Under the pieces are notes generated by a model. It worked only from the letters and a program-made list of their open reading frames with translations. It had not been told where the DNA came from and ran no database searches. Positions 16,125 to 24,564 of a stretch of DNA of 32,346 nucleotides are shown piece by piece. The DNA is from Bacteroidales bacterium. Lineage in GTDB: Bacteria; Bacteroidota; Bacteroidia; Bacteroidales; VadinHA17. The position numbers were made by a program, and so were the translations under genes. The DNA is taken from the NCBI GenBank assembly GCA_017882305.1, contig JADGPU010000033.1, positions 1 through 32,346 of the forward strand, in the 5' to 3' direction. Position 1 is the first letter of the stretch, and each line of letters starts with the position of its first letter.

Positions 16125-17675
16125 ATGACTAAAAAAATAATGTTCTTCGTAGTCGCATTCATTCTGACCCTGGGGACAGTGTGTAAAGCAGAGACAACAA
16201 CACCCAGAAAAACTGACCCAAGTGGCATTAAAACAGGAACTGCGATAGATATTTCAGCAGCAAAACCCGGAGAACCTACTTTAAATGAAGTGGCAGATCA
16301 GGTAGGGAAAAACAAAATCTCTATCAATCTTGTCTGGCTTCTTATGGCAGGGTTCCTGGTATTTTTCATGCAGGCTGGATTTGCACTTGTTGAAACTGGT
16401 TTTACACGGGCTAAAAATGTTGCACATACTATGGCAATGAACCTGTTTGTCTATCCTGCAGGGATGTTGGCCTTTTTTGTATGTGGATTTGCTATAATGT
16501 TTGGTGGAGTCGGCGCACTAGGAACTCTTGGTAATTTTGACGGGTTAAATCATGAGACCGGGATTACTCTTTTTGGGCATACCTTTGGGTTATTCGGAGG
16601 CAAGGGATTTTTTATGAGCGGTGTTTATGATGTAGCTGTCCTGGGATTATTTGTTTTCCAGGTAGTGTTTATGGATGCTGCTGCAACGATACCAACAGGC
16701 GCTATGGCCGAAAGGTGGAAATTTGCTTCATTCGCAATCTTTGGGTTTTTTGTTGGTGGTATCATTTATCCTCTGTTCGGTAACTGGGTATGGGGAGGAG
16801 GCTGGTTGGCTTCCTTAGGCAGTAACTTTGGTCTTGGACACGGACATGTCGATTTTGCAGGTTCATCAGTCGTGCATTTGACGGGAGGAGTATTAGCATT
16901 CGTAGGAGCAAAAATGTTAGGTGCACGAATTGGAAAATACAACAAAGATGGATCACACAACGCAATTCCCGGACATAATATACCAATGGCTGTTCTGGGT
17001 ACACTGGTATTGGCTTTCGGCTGGTTCGGGTTTAACTCTGGTTCTACATTATCCGGAACTGATCTTCGTTTCTCTGTCGTAGCATTCAATACCATGATAG
17101 CATCATGCGGCGGCGCTCTCACTGCAACATTATGGATGTGGTTCGTGAGAAGCAATAAACCTGATGTCAGTATGATGTGTAACGGACTATTGGCAGGATT
17201 GGTAGCAATAACAGCTCCCTGTGCATTTGTATCTCCGTCGGGCGCTCTGATCATCGGATTGATCTCTGGAGTTATAGTAGTAGAAGTTGCCTTCCTGGTT
17301 GAAAGAAAACTAAAGATTGATGACCCTGTAGGTGCAATTGCAGTTCATGGTGCAAATGGCATCTGGGGATGTATTGCTCTTGGTTTATTTGCCGACGGTT
17401 CATATGGTGAGGGATTTAATGGTGTGAAAGGTACAGTTACAGGTCTTTTTTATGGAAACGGAGGTCAGCTTATTGCCGAAATTATAGGTGTCACAACAAA
17501 CCTGATTTTTGTTGGGCTCTCTGGTTGGGTTTTATTCAAATTACTTGATAAAACTGTCGGCAACAGAGTAAAACCCGAAGTTGAACTTATTGGACTGGAT
17601 GTTGCTGAGATGGGATCTGAAGGTTATATGGGCATAAAAATGGATAAAAACTCCGAAACTCCATTATCAAGGTAA
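16125..17675 (+). CDS. amt: Ammonium transporter (Amt family)
   Basis: An inner-membrane ammonium channel of 516 residues, expected to act as a trimer gated by the P-II protein encoded just before it. A signal peptide (about 1-22) is followed by a roughly 40-residue periplasmic extension before the 11-helix Amt core. Key residues are present: D184 in FMDAAATIPTGAMAER, the twin pore histidines H251 (VVHLTGG) and H408 (AVHGANG), and WGGGWL near 222-227. The cytoplasmic tail contains LDVAEMGSEGYMG, a variant of the usual GLDxxEHGxxAY with Met in place of His. It is longer than E. coli AmtB mainly through the N-terminal extension. It lies between glnK and an outer-membrane protein gene. Confidence 0.95.
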   Translation: MTKKIMFFVVAFILTLGTVCKAETTTPRKTDPSGIKTGTAIDISAAKPGEPTLNEVADQVGKNKISINLVWLLMAGFLVFFMQAGFALVETGFTRAKNVAHTMAMNLFVYPAGMLAFFVCGFAIMFGGVGALGTLGNFDGLNHETGITLFGHTFGLFGGKGFFMSGVYDVAVLGLFVFQVVFMDAAATIPTGAMAERWKFASFAIFGFFVGGIIYPLFGNWVWGGGWLASLGSNFGLGHGHVDFAGSSVVHLTGGVLAFVGAKMLGARIGKYNKDGSHNAIPGHNIPMAVLGTLVLAFGWFGFNSGSTLSGTDLRFSVVAFNTMIASCGGALTATLWMWFVRSNKPDVSMMCNGLLAGLVAITAPCAFVSPSGALIIGLISGVIVVEVAFLVERKLKIDDPVGAIAVHGANGIWGCIALGLFADGSYGEGFNGVKGTVTGLFYGNGGQLIAEIIGVTTNLIFVGLSGWVLFKLLDKTVGNRVKPEVELIGLDVAEMGSEGYMGIKMDKNSETPLSR

Positions 17676-17687
17676 AGTTGATTAGCT

Positions 17688-17739
17688 GGCAGTCGGGAGC
17701 GCTATTTCAATTCCCACCATAATCCGCTCCCTGACTGTC
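17688..17739 (+). promoter_or_regulatory. Intercistronic stem-loop between amt and the OMP gene
   Basis: GGCAGTCGGGAGCG (17688-17701) pairs with CGCTCCCTGACTGTC (17725-17739) with one bulged base and one mismatch or wobble, around a 23-base loop. It is GC-rich but is not followed by a T tract, so it is more likely a partial terminator or an mRNA-stability element that lowers expression of the downstream gene than a full terminator. Confidence 0.5.
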
Positions 17740-17790
17740 ATCTTTCAATACGAAAAAGCTCTATAATTATTTATTCTAAATCAATTTATC

Positions 17791-18546
17791 ATGAAAAAAC
17801 TCTTAGTAATATATATGGTTTTTGGTTCTTTAATCAGTGAAATGACATTTTCAACTCCATCCACTCAGATATGGATTCCTTCCACAGATTTTCAAAAGTG
17901 GAAAACGATGCATCTGGGTCTCGATAATTACATTAGGACTTCGAATATTAATGGCATTCGTGGTGCCGGTATCTTCGATGCCGGTTTTACAACGGGTCTG
18001 TTGCCTTTCGAGAAATTTCAGGGAGAGATTGGTGTGGATTATTTGTATATGGGAGACAGCAATTACGATAACCATCCAATTTATTTCAATGCGAAAATAG
18101 GATTGCCTGAAGATGCATTGTTTAAAGGTTCTCCGGCTGTTGCTTTAGGGGCTTATAATTTTGGGTTAAAAACGAATCTTACCAATTATAACATTATATA
18201 CGGAGAAATTGCAAAAACAATTCCCATACTTGGCAGACTCAGCGTTGGTTATTATACTGGTAATGATAAGGTTCTTGTTGATGAGAATCTGAACAAAGCA
18301 AGTAATGGTGTTCTATTATCGTGGGATAGAACAATGACAGAAATCTCAGATAAACTTTGGCTGGCAATTGATTATCAGGGAGGCAAAAACTATTTGGGAG
18401 CCTTAAGTTTTGGCGCCTCATGGGCATTCTCTAAAAACGTTTCTGTGATTTTTGGGTATGATATTTATAATAATAAAAATGCTTATTATAACACCAGCAA
18501 CCAGAATGCCAACACTTTTACAGCACAGGTTGATATTAATTTCTGA
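17791..18546 (+). CDS. Putative outer-membrane beta-barrel protein of the ammonium operon
   Basis: A 251-residue exported protein with a signal peptide (about 1-21, MKKLLVIYMVFGSLISEMTFS). The mature part has alternating hydrophobic/aromatic strands, for instance around GEIGVDYLYMGDS and GALSFGASWAFSKNVSVIFGYDIY, and a C-terminal phenylalanine (FTAQVDINF). These are hallmarks of an outer-membrane barrel. The size suits about 10-12 strands. It lies 115 bases after amt on the same strand, behind an intercistronic hairpin. In proteobacteria unrelated porin-like proteins (TorF type) are often encoded beside P-II and Amt; this may be a Bacteroidota counterpart that lets ammonium or another nitrogen source cross the outer membrane. 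That role is inference; the specific family is not recognised. Confidence 0.72.
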   Translation: MKKLLVIYMVFGSLISEMTFSTPSTQIWIPSTDFQKWKTMHLGLDNYIRTSNINGIRGAGIFDAGFTTGLLPFEKFQGEIGVDYLYMGDSNYDNHPIYFNAKIGLPEDALFKGSPAVALGAYNFGLKTNLTNYNIIYGEIAKTIPILGRLSVGYYTGNDKVLVDENLNKASNGVLLSWDRTMTEISDKLWLAIDYQGGKNYLGALSFGASWAFSKNVSVIFGYDIYNNKNAYYNTSNQNANTFTAQVDINF

Positions 18547-18558
18547 TAATGAAAGGTC

Positions 18559-18657
18559 CTTCGTGTACCTTTGTGAAGTCCTTTGTGTGCCTTTGTGGTA
18601 AAAACTAATTCATTTAACCACTAATGATCACGAAGTAAAACTCAAAGTAACACAATG
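18559..18657. repeat. CTTTGTG-type phased inverted-repeat element
   Basis: Four words of the form CTTYGTG begin at 18559, 18569, 18581 and 18591, so 10, 12 and 10 bp apart, with linkers tac, aagtc and tgc. After a short centre, a degenerate right arm follows (TTTAACCACTAATGATCACGAAG, here split as TTTAACCACTAATG and ATCACGAAG, then CTCAAAGTAACACAATG). The layout matches the CTCTGTG elements at 6642 and 8043 although the words differ. It lies in the convergent gap after the OMP gene. Confidence 0.65.
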
Positions 18658-18722
18658 TAAAACAGCATCTGAAAGGGCATTATTATAAAAATCATTTTGT
18701 AGGTTGTTAGTTAGTAAAAGGG

Positions 18723-18749
18723 GCTGTCTCAGCAGAGGCAGCTTTTTTT
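18723..18749 (+). terminator. Intrinsic terminator after the ammonium operon
   Basis: GCTGTCTC (18723-18730), loop AGCA, and GAGGCAGC (18735-18742) form an 8-bp stem with one wobble pair, followed by seven T residues. It would end plus-strand transcription before the convergent nadC gene. Confidence 0.75.
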
Positions 18750-18803
18750 CTTTATCTTCAGCTCGTGCAGCCATGGTGCTCTGACTTCCCTGAGGTTTAT
18801 GAT

Positions 18804-19646
18804 CTAAATGGCTTTAAGACTCATATCCAGACTTTTGATATGATGTGTAAGTGCGCCAACAGAAATGAAATCAACACCACATTCCGCATAAGCTCTGATA
18901 GTTGAAAGATCAATTCCTCCTGAAGATTCTGTTTCATACTTGCCGGAAATTTCTTTAATTGCCATACGGGTATCCTCAATACTGAAATTGTCGAACATTA
19001 TGCGATCTACCCCGCCGACTAAAAGTATTGTTCTTACATCCTGCAGGGATCTGGCTTCTATCTCTACTTTCAGGTTAAGTTTGTTCTTCTTCAGATACTC
19101 CCTGGTTTTATTGATCGCTTTATCAATTCCTCCGGCATAATCTATATGATTGTCTTTCAGCATGATCATATCGAACAAACCCATCCTGTGATTCAATCCA
19201 CCGCCAATCCTGACAGCCTCTTTTTCAAGAAATCTAAACCCAGGGGTGGTTTTGCGCGTATCAAGTATTTTGGTTTTCAATCCCTTAAGCCGCATGGTAT
19301 ATTCATATGTGCTTGTGGCGATTCCACTCATTCTTTGCAAGATGTTCAGAACCAGGCGCTCTGACTTAAGTATTGATTGCTGTCGTCCTGAAAGGTAGAA
19401 GGCGATATCGCCCGGAACAACACTCGTCCCGTCAGCAAGAATCAGATCAGTTTTCAGATCTTTATCGATTATTGAAAAGAGCTCCAATATGACCCTGATC
19501 CCTGCAAGTATTCCTTTCTCTTTTATCAGGAGTTTGGCTTTACCGTTTGTTTCCGGAGGTATGCAGGCAAGGGATGTGTGATCACCGTCGCCTAAATCCT
19601 CAGCAAGGCTTCTTAAGATGAATTCCCTGAGAATTCTATTTTCCAT
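18804..19646 (-). CDS. nadC: Quinolinate phosphoribosyltransferase (decarboxylating)
   Basis: A 280-residue enzyme that converts quinolinate and PRPP to nicotinate mononucleotide, CO2 and pyrophosphate in de novo NAD synthesis. Typical stretches are present: LAEDLGDGDHTS near the N-terminus, ERLVLNILQRMSGIAT, the PRPP/quinolinate-binding LDTRKTTPG with the following GGGLNHRMGLFDMIMLKDNH, VEIEARSL, and FISVGALTHH near the end. Length is normal. ATG at 19646 was chosen over an in-frame TTG at 19658 because MENRILREFI gives the usual N-terminus. The gene overlaps the end of the DUF4783 gene by 11 bases, implying co-transcription and translational coupling. No nadA or nadB lies in the window. Confidence 0.95.
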   Translation of the reverse strand: MENRILREFILRSLAEDLGDGDHTSLACIPPETNGKAKLLIKEKGILAGIRVILELFSIIDKDLKTDLILADGTSVVPGDIAFYLSGRQQSILKSERLVLNILQRMSGIATSTYEYTMRLKGLKTKILDTRKTTPGFRFLEKEAVRIGGGLNHRMGLFDMIMLKDNHIDYAGGIDKAINKTREYLKKNKLNLKVEIEARSLQDVRTILLVGGVDRIMFDNFSIEDTRMAIKEISGKYETESSGGIDLSTIRAYAECGVDFISVGALTHHIKSLDMSLKAI

Positions 19647-20040
19647 TGTCAGATTCAATACGTATCTGATGAATTAGCAATTCCTGATCAACTTTCTTAA
19701 GAAGGAAATAAACACGAAAGTCACCTTTCTCTGTCTTAAGATTGCCAATGGCATACTGGGCATCATTTTTTGCACCCTGATGACGGATGGTAAAATCTTT
19801 AGTCTGGTACTCGGCAAAAAAGTCTTTAAGTATGGTTTCAGCTACATTCTTTTTATAGAAATCCTCCTTATCGAGCAGAAGAAGCTCAATTGTAGAGTTC
19901 ATATACCTGGATAACTCAGCAGCATTACCTGCTTTGATGGCAATTGAAATTCCTCCGGGTATTTTTGCCTGATCCTGCGCCGTGGTAGTAAGACTGATTA
20001 AGGATATTAATACTACCGGAATAATATTTACAGATTTCAT
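19636..20040 (-). CDS. DUF4783 family exported protein
   Basis: A 134-residue protein with a signal peptide (about 1-21, ending TTTAQ). The mature part (about 25-130) has the size and pattern of an NTF2-like alpha+beta fold, e.g. ISIAIKAGNAAELSRYMNSTIELLLLDKEDFY and GDFRVYFLLKKVDQELLIHQIRIE. This family is confined, as far as I know, to Bacteroidota and is commonly found beside nadC and rlmH, as here. Function is unknown. It precedes nadC with an 11-base overlap and is divergent from rlmH across 182 bases. Confidence 0.85.
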   Translation of the reverse strand: MKSVNIIPVVLISLISLTTTAQDQAKIPGGISIAIKAGNAAELSRYMNSTIELLLLDKEDFYKKNVAETILKDFFAEYQTKDFTIRHQGAKNDAQYAIGNLKTEKGDFRVYFLLKKVDQELLIHQIRIESDNGK

Positions 20041-20084
20041 ATCAATTCAGTTTAAATATTGCGGACAAAAAAATCAATGCATTA

Positions 20085-20103
20085 CAAATTTAATACTAAT
20101 TTG
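20085..20103 (-). promoter_or_regulatory. -7 box and small dyad before DUF4783-nadC
   Basis: On the minus strand TAAATTTG (20092-20085) matches TAnnTTTG, 45 bases before the DUF4783 start. It is also one arm of the inverted repeat CAAATT-N7-AATTTG (20085-20103), which might be an operator. No good -33 box is seen. Confidence 0.33.
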
Positions 20104-20168
20104 ATTACGATGGACCTCTTATGCATAATCAATACTGGTATCAGCTATGTTAAGATGCTATAAAATGC

Positions 20169-20176
20169 TATTTTTG
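20169..20176 (+). promoter_or_regulatory. -7 box of rlmH
   Basis: TATTTTTG matches TAnnTTTG and lies 46 bases before the ATG at 20223. It would serve rlmH and probably the histidine kinase gene 17 bases after it. Confidence 0.4.
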
Positions 20177-20222
20177 TATCAGTTGTTTTAGTCACTTCTG
20201 AAACAAATTTGAAGTATTTTAT

Positions 20223-20696
20223 ATGAAGATCGCCTTATTGCAAACAGGAAAGACTACAGATAAACACATAGCAGAGTTAGTTAATCTTTATTCAAACCGT
20301 ATAAAAAAGTACTCTGTTTTTGAGATCATTACACTGCCTGATGTAAAGAATACAAAGAACATGCCGATTCAGGAACAAAAGATTAAAGAGGCTACGAGAA
20401 TTAGTCAGTCGATCAATGAAGATGATTATGTTATATTACTTGATGAGAAAGGGAAAGAGTTAAGGACACTTGAATTTTCAGGAGCTTTGGAGAAGTTATT
20501 TTTCCTTCCAAAAAAGCGTATTGTATTTGTTATAGGTGGCCCCTGGGGCTTCGCGGAAGAAGTTTATTACAGGGCCGACTATAAAATGTCACTGTCAAAA
20601 ATGACTTTTCCTCATCAGCTGGTACGATTATTGTTTCTTGAACAGCTTTACAGGGTATTTACTATTATTAAGGGAGAGCCCTATCATCATCAGTAA
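20223..20696 (+). CDS. rlmH: 23S rRNA (pseudouridine1915-N3)-methyltransferase
   Basis: A 157-residue SPOUT-class methyltransferase that methylates pseudouridine 1915 in helix 69 of 23S rRNA on assembled 70S ribosomes, using S-adenosylmethionine. Family marks: an N-terminal MKIALLQTGKT strand, LLDEKGKE (about 80-87), the knot glycines in FVIGGPWGF (about 103-111), and the nearly invariant C-terminus with LSKMTFPHQLVR and EPYHHQ. Length is normal. It is divergent from the DUF4783 gene and precedes the large kinase gene by 17 bases. Confidence 0.97.
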   Translation: MKIALLQTGKTTDKHIAELVNLYSNRIKKYSVFEIITLPDVKNTKNMPIQEQKIKEATRISQSINEDDYVILLDEKGKELRTLEFSGALEKLFFLPKKRIVFVIGGPWGFAEEVYYRADYKMSLSKMTFPHQLVRLLFLEQLYRVFTIIKGEPYHHQ

Positions 20697-20713
20697 GCTA
20701 TGACTGTTACACT

Positions 20714-23700
20714 ATGAGAGCCAATCGTTATCCGATATTCCTTTCCATCCTGACTGTTGTACTCATAATTCTGGCACTTGTCGCAGAATCAGTTTATTTC
20801 AGTGATTTTGAGTATCGCTTCAGAACGAAGATGCTTAACAAGGCACTTATTGCGAAAGAAACAATTATGGAGGATTGCCTCAATGCCATGAAACCTATCC
20901 TGGCATGGGAGAATCATCATGGTACGATTTCACAAAATGACCTTTTTACAATAGCAGAAAAGAACAGGATCAGTATCCTTGAATACGTTGACAATAAGCT
21001 ATTTTATTGGTCGGATAATGAGTTTGATGTACCTAAGGATTTTATTGATTCACTTTATAACAAGCCATTGGTTTTTTTACAGAATGGATGGTTTCTTACC
21101 AGAACTATTCAGTCCGGAAATGAAAAAATAATTGGTTTGCTCAGGATACACACTGATTATGGTATTGAGAATAACATTATTAAAAGCGGGTTCGGAAAGG
21201 AATTCAGGATACCTGAAAACATTGAACTGGATACCGACAAAGCTGCTTCTGAATTTCACATTTTTGACAAAAAAGGCAATTTCCTCTTTTCGCTCATATT
21301 CCCCGCAGTCAAAGGTAATACCTCTTTTATTCTTGTCCCGTTATTTTTATGGGCAGGTGCATTTGTCCTGATCATTCTTCTTACTTTCGAAATCGTTAAA
21401 TTATTGGTTAGTAAGGGAAAAGGTCAGATTGGAACTGGTTTTGCCCTCATTGTTTTTGCTCTTGTTTATATGTTTATTCTCTTCACTGGGAAACCTCTGT
21501 CTATTTTTCAGACTGAACTTTTTTCTCCATACAGGTTCACTTTAAACAAGGTCATACCGTCATTGGGTCACCTGTTAATGCTCGGCATTCTTGCTGCAGC
21601 TTTTTCCACAGTTCTTTACCGTCATTTTCCGATTAAGGAGCTAAATGAGAGAAAGAGGATACCAAATTATCTGTTCCTTTCAGTTTTGCTGATGGGTGGA
21701 GCGCTTATCTTATGTTTATGTCAGTGGATCTTCAGTCAGCTTATTTCAACCTCAAATATAAACTTTGAAACTTATAAAGTGCTGGAATTGAATATGTTCA
21801 GTATTGCAGGATTTACCTCTGTTTTTCTGCTTCTGCTGGTTCCTGTGTTCTATCTGTTTAAAATATTTCAAAGTCTTAAGTTTTTCAGTGCAGGAACAGT
21901 CATCTTCTCATTAGTCAGTTCATTTGTCGTTCCGATAATCTTTTTCTTTAACACGCCCGGAACTCTGATCCCTCTGGCAATTTTTTATTTTGTTTTGGTT
22001 TTCAGTATCTGGATCTCAACGAAAAGAAATCTGGGTCTTTTTAGCATAACTGTAATTCTTTCTCTTATTTCCGGAGTCTATTTTCTATATTTTATAATCA
22101 TCCTGTCGGAGGAGAAGACAACTGATAATCTTAAGATTCAGGCAGTCTCTTTTTCAACAGAAAATGACCCTGAAGCTGAACATCTTCTGCTCGATTTAGG
22201 CCCTCTAATTGAGAAGGACACTTCTCTTACAAATATGATGAAGGTAGAACATTTCAACAAGGACAATGTCGAAAAAATATCAAATTACCTTGAGGATAAT
22301 TATTTCACAGGATTCTGGAAGAATTATCATTTCAGCGTTTACCTGTGCCGCAACGATCAGCCTTTGCAAATTGGAGCCGGCAGTGAGAGGTCTCAGAACT
22401 GTTTCAGCTTTTTTGATGAACGTATAAAGAGGGATGGTCACTTACTGACCGGCACCAATTTTTATTTTCTTGATAATCAGGGAGGAAGGTCATATTATTT
22501 GGGCAGGTACTATTACATATCAGGAAAAAGCAAAATAAATGGATTATTCATTGAACTGTACGGTGATGTAAATGTTTTCCAGCCAGGTTATTCGGAATTG
22601 CTTCTTGATAAAAAATACCACGAATATGCAGGGTTGAAGGACTACTCTTTTGCTAAATATATTAATGGTGAGATTGTACTCAGAACCCCTGAATTCCCAT
22701 TTGATAAAACAGATGCTGAATATGTTGATAAATTTTCGGATTATAGGATTTTCCGGACAGAGGGGTATAAGCATGTACTTTATAAAAACGGTAATACTAC
22801 TGTAATAATAACCAGACCGAAACTGACTTCGGGAGATATAATCATCTCATTTGCATACCTGTTTGCTTTCATTCTTCTCTTTTCAAACATGATCATTCTG
22901 ATGATCAGAAAACCGGTTGCGAAGAGTGTGAATATTTTCAATTTCCGTCAGAAGCTGCAGCTCTCGTATATAGTAATATTATTATTCTCATTTATTCTGA
23001 TTGGTATAGTTGTGGCATATATTACAATCGGGCAATACCAGGCAAAACATTATGAAAATATAAAAGAAAAACTTAATTCTGTCTATCTCGAGCTCGACAG
23101 TAAACTTTCGATGGAAAAGTATATTTCACCAGACTGGAAAGGCAGTGGTTACTCATCACTTAATGAGTTGCTGATAAAGCTTTCGAATGTTTTCAATACC
23201 GATATCAATCTGTATAATACTAACGGATTCCTTATCGCAACTTCGCGTCAGGAGATTTTTGATCGCGACCTTACCAGTGAGCGAATTAATAATATGGCAT
23301 TAAATTATCTTGTACATTTTACAAAAAGTGAATATTATCAGAAAGAGAAAATCGGTAAGCTTGAGTATTTATCAGCTTATGTTCCTTTTTTCAACACCGA
23401 CAATAAAGTTCTGGCATATCTGAATCTGCCCTATTTCAGGATGCAAAGTGTATTGGCAAAGGAGATTTCAAACCTGATTGTTGCCGTCATCAATTTCACA
23501 CTGCTTCTTATCGTTATTACAATGAGTCTCGCTGTCTTTATCAGCGGTCGCCTGACTTCACCGCTCGCTATGTTAAGCAAGGGAATAGCTACTGTAGGAG
23601 TGGGAAAGAAGAGTGAACATCTTACTTATGCAGGAAATGATGAAATCGGAGAGCTGGTCAAACAGTATAACAGGATGGTTGATGAGATCGAGGATAGCAC

Positions 23701-24415
23701 TTACAAGCTGGCCAACTCCGAAAGGGAATATGCATGGAGAGAGATGGCAAAACAGATTGCTCATGAGATAAAGAATCCGCTTACTCCAATGAAACTAAAT
23801 GTTCAGCAATTGTATAAATCATGGAATGATAAAGTTCCGGGGTTTGAAATGATGTTGGGACGGTTTACTAAAAACCAGATAGAATATATTGATAACCTCT
23901 CGTCGATTGCCTCTGCCTTTTCAGCTTTTGCGAAGATGCCGGAAACAAATCCGGTGGAAGTTAACATCCTCGAACAGATCAGGATAACTCTGGAACTCTT
24001 TAAAAATACTGAAAATGTTGGCTTCCGGGTGCATTGGCCCCATGAAAGTAAAATTGTCATATTTGCTGATAAAGAACAACTTAACGGAGTCTTCTCAAAT
24101 CTTATCAAGAACGGGATACAATCTATTCCATCGGGTAGGGAAGGGCTCATAACTTTAAAATTCGAGGTAAAAAACGATAAAGTTGTTGTTTCGGTTTCAG
24201 ATAATGGAACAGGTATCCCGGGAAATTTGCAGAAGAATCTTTTCACACCAAATTTTACTACAAAATCGTCAGGGATGGGACTTGGGTTATCAATTGCAAA
24301 GAAATATATTGAAAGTGCAAACGGCAGGATCTGGTTTGAATCAGAGGTTGATAAAGGCTCTGTTTTCTACTTTGAATTGCCGGTTATGTATACAGTTGAA
24401 AAACCTGGTGCCTAG
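20714..24415 (+). CDS. Large multi-sensor membrane histidine kinase
   Basis: A 1233-residue kinase with an unusual sensor part. One helix (about 7-28) precedes a first extracytoplasmic region (about 30-200). A run of about eight helices lies between roughly 205 and 470, followed by a second extracytoplasmic domain (about 475-715). Two more helices (about 716-738 and 752-777) lead to a third extracytoplasmic region (about 780-915). The last helix (about 917-940) is followed by HAMP (about 942-995). The kinase core resembles NtrY: H1017 in MAKQIAHEIKNPLTPMK, N box NLIKNGIQSI (about 1129-1138), DNGTGIP (about 1164-1170) and GMGLGLS (about 1187-1193). No response regulator is adjacent, so it is an orphan. 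It starts 17 bases after rlmH. Its stop codon lies inside a repeat element. Confidence 0.9.
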   Translation: MRANRYPIFLSILTVVLIILALVAESVYFSDFEYRFRTKMLNKALIAKETIMEDCLNAMKPILAWENHHGTISQNDLFTIAEKNRISILEYVDNKLFYWSDNEFDVPKDFIDSLYNKPLVFLQNGWFLTRTIQSGNEKIIGLLRIHTDYGIENNIIKSGFGKEFRIPENIELDTDKAASEFHIFDKKGNFLFSLIFPAVKGNTSFILVPLFLWAGAFVLIILLTFEIVKLLVSKGKGQIGTGFALIVFALVYMFILFTGKPLSIFQTELFSPYRFTLNKVIPSLGHLLMLGILAAAFSTVLYRHFPIKELNERKRIPNYLFLSVLLMGGALILCLCQWIFSQLISTSNINFETYKVLELNMFSIAGFTSVFLLLLVPVFYLFKIFQSLKFFSAGTVIFSLVSSFVVPIIFFFNTPGTLIPLAIFYFVLVFSIWISTKRNLGLFSITVILSLISGVYFLYFIIILSEEKTTDNLKIQAVSFSTENDPEAEHLLLDLGPLIEKDTSLTNMMKVEHFNKDNVEKISNYLEDNYFTGFWKNYHFSVYLCRNDQPLQIGAGSERSQNCFSFFDERIKRDGHLLTGTNFYFLDNQGGRSYYLGRYYYISGKSKINGLFIELYGDVNVFQPGYSELLLDKKYHEYAGLKDYSFAKYINGEIVLRTPEFPFDKTDAEYVDKFSDYRIFRTEGYKHVLYKNGNTTVIITRPKLTSGDIIISFAYLFAFILLFSNMIILMIRKPVAKSVNIFNFRQKLQLSYIVILLFSFILIGIVVAYITIGQYQAKHYENIKEKLNSVYLELDSKLSMEKYISPDWKGSGYSSLNELLIKLSNVFNTDINLYNTNGFLIATSRQEIFDRDLTSERINNMALNYLVHFTKSEYYQKEKIGKLEYLSAYVPFFNTDNKVLAYLNLPYFRMQSVLAKEISNLIVAVINFTLLLIVITMSLAVFISGRLTSPLAMLSKGIATVGVGKKSEHLTYAGNDEIGELVKQYNRMVDEIEDSTYKLANSEREYAWREMAKQIAHEIKNPLTPMKLNVQQLYKSWNDKVPGFEMMLGRFTKNQIEYIDNLSSIASAFSAFAKMPETNPVEVNILEQIRITLELFKNTENVGFRVHWPHESKIVIFADKEQLNGVFSNLIKNGIQSIPSGREGLITLKFEVKNDKVVVSVSDNGTGIPGNLQKNLFTPNFTTKSSGMGLGLSIAKKYIESANGRIWFESEVDKGSVFYFELPVMYTVEKPGA

Positions 24416-24446
24416 GTATCTGGAGTGCCTAAAGTGCCTGGAGTTA
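24404..24446. repeat. GTGCCTAAA-type repeat overlapping a stop codon
   Basis: Words GGTGCCTAGG (24407-24416), AGTGCCTAA (24424-24432) and AGTGCCTGG (24433-24441) follow each other, then AGTTAAA. I recall AGTGCCTAAAGTGCCT arrays between genes in other Bacteroidota. The first word contributes the last codons and the TAG stop of the large kinase gene, so the element has intruded into or defined the gene's 3' end. Confidence 0.6.
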
Positions 24447-24564
24447 AATGTATTCCGAATAATTTTTAACTCTAGTCAATCCAAACTTCGTTTTTAGTTC
24501 ACTTTAAATAAATATTAGTAAAAATATTCAGGATAATAGTTATATTAGCAGTTCTGATATACAA

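Noticed and set aside
17688-17739. Full intrinsic terminator after amt
   Set aside because: The stem is good, but it has a long loop and no T tract follows, so it is listed as an intercistronic stem-loop.
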